DNA from: Oceaniglobus indicus
Lineage (GTDB): Bacteria > Pseudomonadota > Alphaproteobacteria > Rhodobacterales > Rhodobacteraceae
Reading direction: 5' to 3'
Length of the DNA: 64,000 nt
NCBI RefSeq assembly: GCF_002751875.1
Contig: NZ_NMZM01000009.1
Span: 62,001 to 126,000 of the forward strand
Numbering within the stretch: position 1 is the first letter of the stretch; each line of letters starts with the position of its first letter. Below are positions 19,100-30,778 of the stretch, piece by piece. Below the pieces are notes generated by a model. That model did no database searches, had not been told where the DNA came from, and saw only the letters and a list, made by a program, of their open reading frames with translations. The position numbers and the translations under genes are program-made.

Positions 19100-20785
19100 A
19101 TGCACCGACCCGAACCGCCCGTTGTCAGAAACCGGCTGTCACGGTTTGCCGAAACCTGTCGGTCGGGCTGGTCGGTGATGCGCAACCGGGGGCCGTCGCA
19201 AATCCAGTTCTGGTTCATCGCGCTGGCCGTGGGCATCGGTGCGGGCTTTGCCGCGCTGGGGTTTCGCATGGCGATCAACGGTTTGCAGGGATTTCTTTAC
19301 GGCACCGACGACGTGCTTCGGCTGCACAGTTTCGCCGGTGGTCTGGCTTGGTACTGGATCGTTTCGATTCCGGTCGCCGGGGGGTTGGTGACCGGTCTGA
19401 TCCTGCATTGGTTCACCCCCGATGCCCGCGTGCGGTCGGTCGCCGATGTGATCGAAGGGGCAGCGCTGTATGATGGACGGGTCGAAAAACGGGCCGGTCT
19501 GGCGTCGACCTTCGCATCGATCATCACCCTGTCCACGGGCGGTTCGACCGGACGCGAGGGGCCGGTGGTACACCTTGCGGCCGTCGTCTCAAGCTGGGTC
19601 TGCAACCTGATCGACGCCAACGGGATCACCGGGCGCGATCTGTTGGGGTGTGCCGTGGCCGCCGCCGTCTCGGCCAGCTTCAACGCGCCGATTGCCGGCG
19701 CGCTTTTCGCGCTTGAGGTGGTGTTGCGCCATTTCGCCATGCACACCTTTGCGCCGATCGCCATCGCATCGGTCGCCGGAACCGTCATCAACCGCATGGC
19801 CTTTGGCGACGTGACCGAGTTTTCGCTGGGCAACGACAGCCTGGTGGAATTCTATGTCGAACTGCCGGCTTTCCTGCTGTTGGGACTGACCTGCGGCGTT
19901 GTCGCCGTGCTGATGATGCGGGCGATCTTCTGGGCGGAAAGGGTGGGCGACCGGATACAGGCGAGAACCGGACTGCACCGCGCCTTGCGCCCGGCGATTG
20001 CGGGCGCGGTGCTGGGCGCCATTGCCATCGTCTTTCCCCATATCATCGGGGTCGGTTACGAAACCACGTCGCGCGCGCTGACCGGCGATCTGGTCCTGCA
20101 CGAAGCGATGATCTTTGCCGTGCTCAAGGTGGCGGCGGTGGCGATCACCATGGGCGGGCGCATGGGCGGCGGCGTCTTCTCGCCCTCGCTGATGGTGGGG
20201 GCACTGACCGGGCTGGCCTTCGGGACCATCGCAACCTCGGTCTTTCCCGATGTTTCCGGCTCGGAGACGCTGTATGCGCTGGCGGGGATGGGGGCGGTGG
20301 CTGCGGCGGTCCTTGGCGCGCCGATCTCGACCACGCTGATCGTGTTCGAGCTGACCGGTGACTGGCAGACGGGGATCGTGGTGATGGTCGCCGTGTCCCT
20401 GTCATCGGCCGTGGCCTCGCGGCTGGTCGACCGGTCGTTCTTCCTGACCCAACTTGAGTTGCGCAACATCGCGCTGTCCAAGGGGCCCCAGGCCTATCTG
20501 CTGTCGATGTTCCGGGTCGCCAACGTGATGCGCAAACCCGACGATCCGCGCGCCGCCCCCGACGACGCGGTCTGGGCCGCGATCGAAGAGGGCCACATGA
20601 TCGAGGCCAACGCCACGCTGAAGACGGCCATGCCCCTGTTCGAGGAAACCTATCGCATGTTCATCCCCGTGGTCCGCCTGGGCGCCAAGGGCGAAGAGCC
20701 CGAGATTTTGGGCGCCCTGTTCCACGTCGATGCCCTGCGCGCCTATAACAAGGCCCTGGCCGCGACAGCGGCCGAACGGTCATGA
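19100..20785 (+). CDS. ClC-family chloride channel or H+/Cl- exchanger
   Basis: Polytopic inner membrane protein of 561 residues that moves chloride, usually coupled to protons. The selectivity motifs are clear: GSTGREGPVVH with the gating glutamate, and GGRMGGGVFSPSLMVG. About ten or more hydrophobic helices span roughly residues 35-455, and a soluble C-terminal region of about 100 residues follows, plausibly a degenerate CBS-type regulatory part. The ATG at 19100 is used; an ATG at 19178 is an alternative. The 225-base gap upstream is shared with the divergent Hsp70-like gene. Confidence 0.9.
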   Translation: MHRPEPPVVRNRLSRFAETCRSGWSVMRNRGPSQIQFWFIALAVGIGAGFAALGFRMAINGLQGFLYGTDDVLRLHSFAGGLAWYWIVSIPVAGGLVTGLILHWFTPDARVRSVADVIEGAALYDGRVEKRAGLASTFASIITLSTGGSTGREGPVVHLAAVVSSWVCNLIDANGITGRDLLGCAVAAAVSASFNAPIAGALFALEVVLRHFAMHTFAPIAIASVAGTVINRMAFGDVTEFSLGNDSLVEFYVELPAFLLLGLTCGVVAVLMMRAIFWAERVGDRIQARTGLHRALRPAIAGAVLGAIAIVFPHIIGVGYETTSRALTGDLVLHEAMIFAVLKVAAVAITMGGRMGGGVFSPSLMVGALTGLAFGTIATSVFPDVSGSETLYALAGMGAVAAAVLGAPISTTLIVFELTGDWQTGIVVMVAVSLSSAVASRLVDRSFFLTQLELRNIALSKGPQAYLLSMFRVANVMRKPDDPRAAPDDAVWAAIEEGHMIEANATLKTAMPLFEETYRMFIPVVRLGAKGEEPEILGALFHVDALRAYNKALAATAAERS

Positions 20786-20939
20786 GGTGCCGCGCACCTT
20801 TCCCGCAGGCAGGTTCGGGCGCACGGGCCGGCGACAGATCGAACCGGCAGGCGTCAGGGGCGCGCCACGCCGCACCCGCGCGGCTTATGCCGCAGGCCGG
20901 CCTCTGGACACCGGCGGCGTTTCATCCAATATCAAAGGT

Positions 20940-22871
20940 ATGAGCCTGCCCCCCGGATTCCTCGACGAACTCAGAACGCGCACTTCGCTCAGCCAGGTGG
21001 TCGGGCGCAAGGTGATCTGGGACGCCCGCAAATCCAACCAGGGCAAGGGCGACATGTGGGCGCCGTGCCCGTTCCATCAGGAAAAAAGCCCGTCGTTCCA
21101 TGTGGATGACCGCAAGGGGTTCTATTACTGCTTTGGCTGTCATGCCAAGGGCGATGCCCTGGGCTTCATTCAGGAAACCGAGAATGTCGGCTTCATGGAA
21201 GCGGTCGAGATCCTGGCGCGCGAGGCGGGGATGCCGATGCCGGCCCGCGACCCCCAGGCCCAGCAGAAGGCCGACCGCCGCACGCAGCTGATCGAGATCA
21301 TGGAACAGGCCGTGGCTTTTTACCGGCTTCAGTTGAAAACCGGCGCGGCCTCGGCGGCGCGCGATTACCTGTCGCGCCGGGGTCTGGATCCCGCCGCGCA
21401 GGAGCGTTGGATGATCGGCTTTGCCCCGCCGGGCTGGCAGTCGCTGCGCGATCATCTGGCGTCCAGGGGCGTTTCGGACGAGCTTCTGATCGAACTGGGG
21501 CTGGCGAAACGATCGAACAACGACCGCCCACCCTATGATACGTTCCGCAACCGCATCCTGTTTCCGATCCATGACGCCCGTGGTCGCCCGATTGCCTTTG
21601 GCGGTCGCGCGATGGACCCGGACGACAAGGCCAAGTACCTGAACTCGCCCGAAACGCCGCTGTTTGACAAGGGGCGCACCCTGTACAATTTCGCCCCCGC
21701 CCGCGAGGCGGCCGGCAAGGCGAAAACCCTTGTGGTGGCCGAGGGGTACATGGACGTCATCGCGCTGTCGGAACACGGGTTCAGTGCGACGGTGGCGCCG
21801 TTGGGAACGGCGATCACCCCCGATCAGCTGGCGCTGATGTGGCGGATCGCGGATGAACCCGTCATCGCCATGGACGGAGATACGGCCGGGGTTCGGGCGG
21901 CGATGCGGGTGGTGGATGTGGCCTTGCCGCTGTTGCAGGCCGGCAAATCGCTGCGGTTCTGCCTGATGCCCGAAGGGCAGGATCCGGACGATCTGTTGAA
22001 GAACCAGGGCGCCGGCGCGATGCAGAAGCTGTTGGAGCAGGCGCGCCCCATGGTCGATCTGTTGTGGCAGCGTGAAACCGAAGGCGGCAGTTTCGACAGC
22101 CCCGAACGGCGCGCGGCCCTGGATCGGAACCTGCGCAGTGCGATCGGCAAGATCCAGGATCCGTTCATCCGGGCGCATTACGGCGAGGCCATCAAGCGGA
22201 TGCGCTGGAGCCTGTTCAACCCGTCCCGCCCCCGCCCGGCGTGGCAACCCAAGGGCGCGCGCGCGCGGGTCACCGCATCGGTGACCACGCGGGCGTCCAT
22301 GCTGGCGCAGGGCGATTCGAGGATGGACGAGATCCTGCGCGAACAGGTGATCCTGGCGGTGCTGCTGACCCATCCCGCGATCCTGCCCCAGTTCGAGGAT
22401 GCGCTGGAAAGACTGGAATTTCTGGATCCAGACCACGGCCGGATCGCCGCGGCGATGATCGTTCACCTCGAAGCCGACGACCTGCGCGCCGCGTTGGAGG
22501 GGGTCGTGGGCGCCGCGCCCCTTGAAAAGCTGTTTGCGCCGCGCCATGTCTCGCTCTGTCCGGCCGTGCGCGATCGCGAGGATTCAGACATCGCTGCGCT
22601 TTGCGTCGCCGAGGAACTGGGCAAGCTGCACGCGCATCGGGGTGCGCGCCAGGAAATCGAAGAGGCCATGCGCAACGCGGAAATCGACGGAAACGAAGGA
22701 ATGACCTGGCGCCTTGGCCAGGCCGCAGAAGCGCGAAACCGTGCCGAGCGCGCCCAGACCGAGGACCGGACCGAGTTTGAAATCGGTGCGAACGGGGCGC
22801 GGATCAACCGGGGCGAGCAGCGTGCATTTGATTCGCTGCTGGAAGAAATCAGCCGTGGCAAGGCGAAGTGA
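20940..22871 (+). CDS. dnaG: DNA primase
   Basis: Synthesises RNA primers at the replication fork. The 643-residue protein has the N-terminal CHC2 zinc finger with Cys43, His46, Cys64 and Cys67, the RNRILFPIHDARGR region of the catalytic core, the TOPRIM motifs VVAEGYMDVIAL and MDGDTAG, and a C-terminal helical domain that in the family binds DnaB. The frame is open 70 codons upstream, but the ATG at 20940 gives the usual N-terminus (SLPPGFLDELRTRTSL). Its only ribosome binding site is a weak AAAGG. rpoD follows, the partial macromolecular synthesis operon seen in many alphaproteobacteria. Confidence 0.96.
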   Translation: MSLPPGFLDELRTRTSLSQVVGRKVIWDARKSNQGKGDMWAPCPFHQEKSPSFHVDDRKGFYYCFGCHAKGDALGFIQETENVGFMEAVEILAREAGMPMPARDPQAQQKADRRTQLIEIMEQAVAFYRLQLKTGAASAARDYLSRRGLDPAAQERWMIGFAPPGWQSLRDHLASRGVSDELLIELGLAKRSNNDRPPYDTFRNRILFPIHDARGRPIAFGGRAMDPDDKAKYLNSPETPLFDKGRTLYNFAPAREAAGKAKTLVVAEGYMDVIALSEHGFSATVAPLGTAITPDQLALMWRIADEPVIAMDGDTAGVRAAMRVVDVALPLLQAGKSLRFCLMPEGQDPDDLLKNQGAGAMQKLLEQARPMVDLLWQRETEGGSFDSPERRAALDRNLRSAIGKIQDPFIRAHYGEAIKRMRWSLFNPSRPRPAWQPKGARARVTASVTTRASMLAQGDSRMDEILREQVILAVLLTHPAILPQFEDALERLEFLDPDHGRIAAAMIVHLEADDLRAALEGVVGAAPLEKLFAPRHVSLCPAVRDREDSDIAALCVAEELGKLHAHRGARQEIEEAMRNAEIDGNEGMTWRLGQAAEARNRAERAQTEDRTEFEIGANGARINRGEQRAFDSLLEEISRGKAK

Positions 22872-23005
22872 ATGTCCGTGACTCTTGGTGAGGGAGCGGT
22901 AAACAAATAAGGGTTAGCATCTGAACGAATCGGTGATTCGCGCTAAATGGTTCGTCGACGTTGCCCCGTTGATCGAATCGCCCCAAGTTGTGGAGGAAGT
23001 GCCCA

Positions 23006-25021
<2,016 letters not shown>

Positions 25022-25083
25022 GGTGACGTAGCAGGGCCGCGCGGTCCGCAGGCCCAGTTTGTCTGGCGAAAAGGAGCGTTGTC

Positions 25084-25359
25084 GTGTCCATTCTCAAACG
25101 CCTGTTCGGGGGCAAACCCGGCCTGCCCGCGGAAGCGGCGTCCGAGGCCTATGGCGATTACCGGATCGTGCCCGACCCTATCGCAGAAGGCGCGGTTCAT
25201 CGGCTGGCCGCGCGGATCGAGAAGGACACCGGTGATCAGACCAAGGTGCATCGGATGATCCGGGCCGACACCTTCCAAAACCGCGATCAGGCGATCGCCG
25301 CCGCCATCGTCAAGGCCAAACAGGTCATCGACGAACAGGGCGACGACCTGTTTGACTGA
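25084..25359 (+). CDS. HlyU family protein
   Basis: A 91-residue soluble protein starting SILKRLFGG and continuing with YRIVPDPIAEGAVHRLAARIEK and KVHRMIRADTFQNRDQAI. I recognise the HlyU-type fold, named after the Vibrio hemolysin regulator; most alphaproteobacterial members are short and of unknown role. The GTG at 25084 has AAAAGGAG upstream. It lies 62 bases after rpoD in the same direction and may be co-transcribed. DNA binding cannot be claimed from sequence alone. Confidence 0.75.
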   Translation: MSILKRLFGGKPGLPAEAASEAYGDYRIVPDPIAEGAVHRLAARIEKDTGDQTKVHRMIRADTFQNRDQAIAAAIVKAKQVIDEQGDDLFD

Positions 25360-25368
25360 CGCGCGGCG

Positions 25369-26043
25369 CTAGTTGCTGGGCATCAGGTAGACTTCGCGCA
25401 CGGTGTTGCGCGGATCGGCCGAAAGGGCGTGCATCACGGCATCGGCGACATCCTCGGGGTGCAGCTTGTCGGGTTTCGCTTCGTCAAAGAACGGCGTGTC
25501 GACCATGCCGGGCGCGACGATGGTGCAGCGGCCCCCCCATTCGCGCATCTCTTCGGCCAGGTTGCCGCCGTATCCATGCACGAACCATTTCGTCGCGCCA
25601 TAGATCGACCCCTTGATGTGATTGCGCCCGGCCGCTGATCCGGTCAGCACGATGTGCCCCTTGGTTTTCCTCAGATACGGCAGCGCGGCCTTGGCGGTGA
25701 ACAGGACGCCAAGGGTGTTCAGTTCGATCACCTGGCGCCACTCGTCGGGATCGCCGTTCTCCGTTCCCGACTTGCCGATGCCCATCCCCGCATTGGCGAA
25801 GGCGGCATCGATACCGCCAAACCGGTCGGCCAGTTGTTCGATCGCCGTCTGCTGTGCCTGGGCATCGGTGGCATCGCCCGGCAGGGCCAGGGCCGTTTCG
25901 CCGATCTCGTCCGCCAGTTTGCTGATCTTGTCTTCGCTGCGCGCGAACAGGCCCACGTTCCAGCCGGCCTTGGCCGCGGCCCGCGCAGTCGCCGCGCCAA
26001 TGCCCGAGGACGCCCCGGTGATGAATATCGTCTTGCTGCCCAT
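25369..26043 (-). CDS. Short-chain dehydrogenase/reductase (SDR)
   Basis: Cytoplasmic NAD(P)-dependent oxidoreductase of 224 residues. It has the cofactor motif TGASSGIGAA near 9-18, NAGMG, the catalytic serine region VLTGSAAGRN and YGATKWFVHG supplying the Tyr and Lys of the YxxxK motif. Substrate unknown. The ATG at 26043 is preceded by AAAGGA at good spacing, so it is preferred over an in-frame ATG five codons upstream that overlaps that site. Convergent with the HlyU-family gene (9 bases between) and divergent from yjbQ. Confidence 0.88.
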   Translation of the reverse strand: MGSKTIFITGASSGIGAATARAAAKAGWNVGLFARSEDKISKLADEIGETALALPGDATDAQAQQTAIEQLADRFGGIDAAFANAGMGIGKSGTENGDPDEWRQVIELNTLGVLFTAKAALPYLRKTKGHIVLTGSAAGRNHIKGSIYGATKWFVHGYGGNLAEEMREWGGRCTIVAPGMVDTPFFDEAKPDKLHPEDVADAVMHALSADPRNTVREVYLMPSN

Positions 26044-26125
26044 TTGCTGTCCTTTCATTATGATGCCTGCGACCAACGCGGTGGCGCCGCTGCGGTTGCG
26101 TCGGGGACAGGGAAAGGTGGCGGGG

Positions 26126-26548
26126 ATGATCGAAACCATCGAGATCGAGACGACAGGCGCAGGTCTTTACGAATTCACCGATCGCGTCACCGACTGGGTC
26201 GGACGCAGCGGTGCAGGCACGGGCCTTCTGACGTTGTTCGTGCGCCACACGTCCTGTTCCCTGCTGATCCAGGAGAACGCCGATCCCGAGGTGCAGATCG
26301 ACCTCCAGGCGTTTTTTCATCGCCTCGTGCCGCCGACCGACGATCCGACGATGGCTTATATCACCCACACCTATGAGGGGCCGGACGACATGCCGGCCCA
26401 CATCAAGGCCGCGATGATGCCGGTCAGCCTGACGGTGCCGGTGATCGACGCGACCCTTCAGTTGGGCCGATGGCAGGGCATATACCTGTTCGAACATCGC
26501 AGCCGACCGCACTGCCGGCAGGTTGTGCTTCACATGGGGGGAACATAG
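26126..26548 (+). CDS. YjbQ family protein (secondary thiamine-phosphate synthase enzyme)
   Basis: A 140-residue protein of the UPF0047/YjbQ family. Signature segments are LTLFVRHTSCSLLIQENADPE, the central HTYEGPDDMPAHIKA and C-terminal GRWQGIYLFEHR. Some members have weak thiamine-phosphate synthase activity, but the true role is unsettled. The ATG at 26126 is chosen for its GGAAAGG upstream; the long open frame before it is the shadow of the opposing SDR gene. Confidence 0.85.
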   Translation: MIETIEIETTGAGLYEFTDRVTDWVGRSGAGTGLLTLFVRHTSCSLLIQENADPEVQIDLQAFFHRLVPPTDDPTMAYITHTYEGPDDMPAHIKAAMMPVSLTVPVIDATLQLGRWQGIYLFEHRSRPHCRQVVLHMGGT

Positions 26549-26630
26549 GTGACGAAAGATTGAACCGGCGGGCCGCGCTCCGGGCACGGTTGCACGCTAT
26601 GGTTCCAGCAACGTTGAATCGGAGAACACC

Positions 26631-27023
26631 ATGCACCGCGCCCTATGCCTCGCCTTCGGTCTCGCGCTGGGTCTTGCCCCGGCGATCCTTCCTGCACAAA
26701 CCTTTCGCAGCGCCAACCGCCTGACCGTCCAGGCCACCGGCGGGCCGGATTTCAGGGTGTTGTTTCGGGGCGGCGCGCTGGAGCGTGATTATTGGTGCGC
26801 GGCGGCCAATTACGTCATCAGCGGCCTGGGGCTGCCCAGCCGCACCCGGCTGTTCCGCGCCACGCCGACCCCGCGCAAGCAGGGGCAGGGGGTGGGCTTT
26901 ACGCTGGACCCGGCGCGCGCCACCGCCAAGAACGGCCTTTCGGTTTTCGGCAGCGCCGACGGCACGATTTCGGCGGGACACGCGCGCAGCACCTTTTGCG
27001 TGATCGAACCCGAATTCTGGTAG
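26631..27023 (+). CDS. Secreted hypothetical protein
   Basis: A 130-residue protein with a clear Sec signal peptide (hydrophobic ALCLAFGLALGLAPAILPAQ, cleavage likely after about residue 22). The mature part has two cysteines (CAAANYVISGLGLP and FCVIEPEFW) that could form a disulphide. I recognise no domain. The ATG at 26631 has GGAGAAC shortly upstream. It stands alone between yjbQ and nrdR; the 164 bases between it and nrdR show no recognisable feature. Confidence 0.7.
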   Translation: MHRALCLAFGLALGLAPAILPAQTFRSANRLTVQATGGPDFRVLFRGGALERDYWCAAANYVISGLGLPSRTRLFRATPTPRKQGQGVGFTLDPARATAKNGLSVFGSADGTISAGHARSTFCVIEPEFW

Positions 27024-27187
27024 GGTTCGACCGCACGGCTGAGTCCGCCTCGCCACACCTTGGCCCCCAGATGCGGTGGCTTCCAGATTGCGCTACCCGA
27101 AGTGTTGACGCCTCTTCTATACTCGGTGCGTAACACGCCTTGACCCCGCGCGCCGGGACGGCACACCAAATCAAGGGAGACCGGCCG

Positions 27188-27652
27188 ATGCGCTGCCCGT
27201 TCTGCGGAAACATCGACACGCAGGTGAAGGATTCGCGTCCCGCCGAAGACCACGTGGCCATCCGCCGCCGCCGTTTCTGCCCGGCCTGCGGCGGTCGGTT
27301 CACAACCTATGAGCGGGTGCAGCTGCGCGATCTGGTGGTCATCAAGACCAACGGCCGCCGGGAAGAGTTCGACCGCGACAAGCTGGAACGCTCGATCCGG
27401 ATTGCTCTGCAAAAGCGTCCGGTCGAACCGGAACGCATGGATCAGATGATCAGCGGTATCGTGCGCCGGCTTGAATCCCTTGGCGAAACCGACATCCCCT
27501 CCAAGGCCATCGGCGAAATCGTGATGGAAAGTCTGGCGCGGATCGATACCGTCGCCTATGTGCGGTTCGCAAGCGTTTACAAGAACTTCCAGGCCGCGGA
27601 CGATTTCGACAGATTCGTCAGTGAGTTGCGCCCGCCGGTCCTGCCTGAATAA
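27188..27652 (+). CDS. nrdR: Transcriptional repressor NrdR
   Basis: ATP/dATP-sensing repressor of ribonucleotide reductase genes. The 154-residue protein has an N-terminal zinc ribbon (MRCPFCGN and [17 protein letters not shown]) and an ATP-cone domain from about residue 49 on. The frame extends upstream, but the ATG at 27188 starts the conserved zinc ribbon and follows CAAGGGAGA. ribD begins one base after its stop, so the two are probably translationally coupled, a very common pairing in proteobacteria. Confidence 0.96.
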   Translation: MRCPFCGNIDTQVKDSRPAEDHVAIRRRRFCPACGGRFTTYERVQLRDLVVIKTNGRREEFDRDKLERSIRIALQKRPVEPERMDQMISGIVRRLESLGETDIPSKAIGEIVMESLARIDTVAYVRFASVYKNFQAADDFDRFVSELRPPVLPE

Positions 27653-27653
27653 G

Positions 27654-28742
27654 ATGGACCTGATCGAACCGATGCGCCACGCCCTGACGCTGGGGCGCAG
27701 GGGGTTGGGCCGGTGCTGGCCGAACCCCGCCGTGGGCTGCGTGATCATGTCGGGCGGTCGCATCGTCGGGCGCGGCTGGACCCAACCGGGCGGTCGGCCC
27801 CATGCCGAAACCATTGCGCTGGACCAGGCCGGAGCCCATGCGCGGGGGGCGACGGCCTTTGTCACGCTCGAACCTTGCTCGCATACCGGCCAGACGGCGC
27901 CCTGTGCATCGGCGCTGATTGCGGCCGGTGTCGCGCGTGTGGTCTGTGCGGCGGGCGATCCGGATCCGCGCGTCGCCGGACGGGGCCTTGCGATGTTGCG
28001 CGCGGCGGGGATCGAGGTGATCGAAGGGGTGCTGGGGGACCAGGCCGCCGACGATCACGCCGGTTTCCTGTCGCGGGTGACGCGCGGTCGGCCCATGGTC
28101 ACGCTCAAGCTGGCGACCAGCGTTGATGGGCGTATCGCCACCGTGTCGGGCGAAAGCCGCTGGATCACCGGTGCGGCGGCGCGGCGCACGGTTCATCGTT
28201 TGCGCATGACCCATGATGCGGTGCTGATCGGCGGGGGAACGGCCCGCGCCGATGATCCGATGCTGGACATCCGCGACATGGGCGACGTGGAACAGCCCGT
28301 GCGCGTCATCATGGCCCGCCAAGCCGGTTTGTCACGTGACGGACGACTGGCAAGATCGGCGCACCGGATCCCGTTGTGGCTGATGCACGGTGACGACATC
28401 GAAGATCTTGATGAGTGGCACGCCCTGGGCGCCCGCACCTTCGGCGTCCCGATCCGCGATGACCGGCTGGATGCGGCGGTCGCACTGCAGACCCTTGGCG
28501 CGGCGGGGCTGACCCGTGTCCTGTGCGAAGGGGGTGGCGCGTTGGCCGCGTCGCTGCTGCGGGCCGGTCTGGTGGATCGCCTGGTGGTTTTCGGTGCCGG
28601 TATTGCCATCGGCGCCGACGGACAGCCCGCCTTGGGTGCATTGGGCGTTCGCCATCTGGGCGCCGCGCCGCGGTTTACGCTGAACCGTGTGGCGCGTGTC
28701 GGCGATGACGTGATGCAGGTCTGGTCACGTCCGGCGCCATAG
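27654..28742 (+). CDS. ribD: Bifunctional riboflavin deaminase/reductase RibD
   Basis: Second and third steps of riboflavin synthesis from the GTP cyclohydrolase II product. The 362-residue protein has an N-terminal cytidine-deaminase-type zinc site (PHAETIAL and PCSHTGQTAPC) and a C-terminal reductase domain with TLKLATSVDGRIA and CEGGGALAASLL. The ATG at 27654 lies directly after the nrdR stop. Its 3' end overlaps the convergent kpsC end by 18 bases. The rest of the pathway (ribE, ribB, ribH) resumes at 33.5 kb beyond the capsule genes. Confidence 0.95.
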   Translation: MDLIEPMRHALTLGRRGLGRCWPNPAVGCVIMSGGRIVGRGWTQPGGRPHAETIALDQAGAHARGATAFVTLEPCSHTGQTAPCASALIAAGVARVVCAAGDPDPRVAGRGLAMLRAAGIEVIEGVLGDQAADDHAGFLSRVTRGRPMVTLKLATSVDGRIATVSGESRWITGAAARRTVHRLRMTHDAVLIGGGTARADDPMLDIRDMGDVEQPVRVIMARQAGLSRDGRLARSAHRIPLWLMHGDDIEDLDEWHALGARTFGVPIRDDRLDAAVALQTLGAAGLTRVLCEGGGALAASLLRAGLVDRLVVFGAGIAIGADGQPALGALGVRHLGAAPRFTLNRVARVGDDVMQVWSRPAP

Positions 28743-30773
28743 GTGCGCGTATCCGGCCAGCACGCCCTGCGCCTTGGCCAGCGTGCGGTTGAATGGCCCG
28801 GGGCGGGGGATCTGCCCGGTCGCAAGTCGGTCGGCCACCACCTCGGGCGGGCAGGGAGCGTTCGTGACCGGATCGTGATAGAGCGGATAGCCGATCAGCA
28901 CTGCGTGGGCCAGTTGCTCCAAGGTGGGCCGTGCGCGGCGCCGCGCTGTCACCGGGCCCAGATCGCGGGTCAGCCCCCAGCCGGCATAGAAGGGCGCCCC
29001 GAGACAGACCACGGATTTGCCCCGCAACAGGGCCTCGAACCCCAAAAGTGACGTCATCGTCCAGACATCGTCGACCTCTGCGACAAGGGCCATGGGATCG
29101 GTGCGTCCGATCACCAGGTCGGCATGGGCGCGGGCGTCGGCCTCGGATACCGTCCCGGCGCGCAACCCCGCTTCGACGTCGGGATGCGGTTTATACAGGA
29201 TCACGGCGCCGGGGTTCATCTGGCGCGCGGTTTTCAACAGCTCAAGGTTCGTGCGACAGGCGCCGCCGCCAAGCCGAATCGACGCGTCGTCTTCCACCTG
29301 ACCGGGCACGAGGATGCGGGGGCCGTCGGGCAGGTCGGGCACCGTAGTCGTGCCGATGTTGTATTTTGAAAGGTTTGTAGACAGCAACATTGCAATAAAT
29401 CGCCGCGAACGTTGCAGATCTGAAGGTGTCAGTGATGCCGATTCTCCGATGAGCCGTTCGAGTCGCGAGGCGCGGGTGGGGTCGTAATAGATCCCCATAT
29501 CGTCGGCGACCAGCGAAAGCGGCGGCACCAGATCCGCCCCCAAGCCGCGCGAGCGCAAGAACCCGTCTTCCAGCCGGAACAGCGGATCGGCGCGATGATC
29601 GGATGTCTCCTTGCCCGCCCAGACCAGCATCGGTCGTCCGAGGTTTTGCGCAGCAGTCGTGGCGCGCAGGGGATCGTCTTCGAACACCAATGGCTTGTGA
29701 CGTCCGAAGATCTTTTGCAACGGTTGCCGCTTCCACAGCCGCATCCCGCTGGCGACATGGCCTGCATGATCGCGCCGCCACGCGAAAACCTCGGCTTCGA
29801 GGATCGCCAGCGCGTCCTCGAAGCTGCACAGCCTGTCATGGAACGGATCGTACCAGGTCGGCGCCAGAATCATCGCCGCGGCAAACAGTTGCGCGCGCGT
29901 CAGGCGCCGTTCGCGCCGCGGCACAGGGTTTTCGTCCTGGGTCAGGCCCCAGCCGCCATAGAAAGGTTGCCCGAAGACCCGCGGGCGATGGCCTGCCAGC
30001 AGCGCCTCGAACCCCAGTTGTGAACTGACGACATAGACGGCAACGGCGCCTTCGAGCAGGGCCCAGGGCGACACGGCGTCGCTGAACAGCGTGGTGCGAT
30101 GATCCTCGTGCCGCGCCTCGAAATGTCCGGTTCTGTGTCCCTGTTGGGTTTCGGGGTGGGTTTTCAACAGGATTTTCCGGCCGGGATGTTCGATCTGGGC
30201 AAACGCCAGCATTTCATCGAACAGCGCGGCCGAGCCTGCGGCGTGGCGGATCGAGGCGTCGTCGCGGGTCTGATCGATGACGAGCACGTAACCGGGATCG
30301 GGCAGGGGAGCGGCGGGATCATGGGCATTGTATTTCGACAGATGGCCGCGTTTTAGCCGGGCCATGCCGTCGCGCGCGCGATCCAGAAGCGCCGTATCGT
30401 CCAGCGGATGGGTGGCAAGCAGGTGTTCCAGATCCGACGGGCGCGAACTGTCGAAATGCACGCCGCGCCGATCCAGCATCAGGCCGAGCGGCGGTGATCC
30501 GGCGCGTCCGGGCAGGACCGATCGCAGGAACGCATCCTCGACATGCAGCAAGGCCGCGCCGGTGCGTGCCGCCATGGCCTCGCCGCGATGGGCCGTGGGG
30601 CTTTTGCCCCAGACGGCGATCGTATCTTCGGGGCCGGGCCGACCGACGCGCAAGGCCCACCCCGACAATGCCAGGATGCGCCGCAACCGCCGTTGGGTCA
30701 GGAACCCGGTGTTGTAAACGAAAAGCCGCCGGAGAGCGGTCTCTCCGGCGGCATCGTCAGATCGGGTCGCCAC
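28725..30773 (-). CDS. kpsC: Capsule polysaccharide beta-Kdo transferase KpsC
   Basis: Cytoplasmic glycosyltransferase of group 2 capsules that builds the poly-Kdo linker on the lipid anchor. The protein of about 682 residues has the family's two related halves: the N-terminal half with VIDQTRDDASI and QPFYGGWGLT, and the C-terminal half with ILVPGQVEDDASI and APFYAGWGLTRD. The likely start is the GTG at 30773, five bases after the kpsD stop; longer in-frame starts would run deep into kpsD. The conserved LFVYNTGFLTQRR lies at about residues 17-29, so the coding region must include the strong hairpin at 30725-30752. It converges on ribD with an 18-base overlap. Confidence 0.88.
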   Translation of the reverse strand: MATRSDDAAGETALRRLFVYNTGFLTQRRLRRILALSGWALRVGRPGPEDTIAVWGKSPTAHRGEAMAARTGAALLHVEDAFLRSVLPGRAGSPPLGLMLDRRGVHFDSSRPSDLEHLLATHPLDDTALLDRARDGMARLKRGHLSKYNAHDPAAPLPDPGYVLVIDQTRDDASIRHAAGSAALFDEMLAFAQIEHPGRKILLKTHPETQQGHRTGHFEARHEDHRTTLFSDAVSPWALLEGAVAVYVVSSQLGFEALLAGHRPRVFGQPFYGGWGLTQDENPVPRRERRLTRAQLFAAAMILAPTWYDPFHDRLCSFEDALAILEAEVFAWRRDHAGHVASGMRLWKRQPLQKIFGRHKPLVFEDDPLRATTAAQNLGRPMLVWAGKETSDHRADPLFRLEDGFLRSRGLGADLVPPLSLVADDMGIYYDPTRASRLERLIGESASLTPSDLQRSRRFIAMLLSTNLSKYNIGTTTVPDLPDGPRILVPGQVEDDASIRLGGGACRTNLELLKTARQMNPGAVILYKPHPDVEAGLRAGTVSEADARAHADLVIGRTDPMALVAEVDDVWTMTSLLGFEALLRGKSVVCLGAPFYAGWGLTRDLGPVTARRRARPTLEQLAHAVLIGYPLYHDPVTNAPCPPEVVADRLATGQIPRPGPFNRTLAKAQGVLAGYAHLWRRT
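30725..30752 (-). terminator. Terminator-like hairpin at the kpsD/kpsC junction
   Basis: A perfect 12-bp stem (GCCGCCGGAGAG pairing with CTCTCCGGCGGC) with a four-base loop. On the minus strand it is followed by TTTTCGTTT. It starts 27 bases after the kpsD stop codon, exactly where a terminator would be expected, but lies within the 5' end of kpsC. It may attenuate kpsC transcription unless ribosomes or readthrough prevent it; the effect is inference. Confidence 0.7.
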
Positions 30774-30778
30774 GCAGG

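Noticed and set aside
27105-27123. TTGACG...TATACT as an nrdR promoter
   Set aside because: The two hexamers are only seven bases apart, far too close for a sigma-70 promoter.
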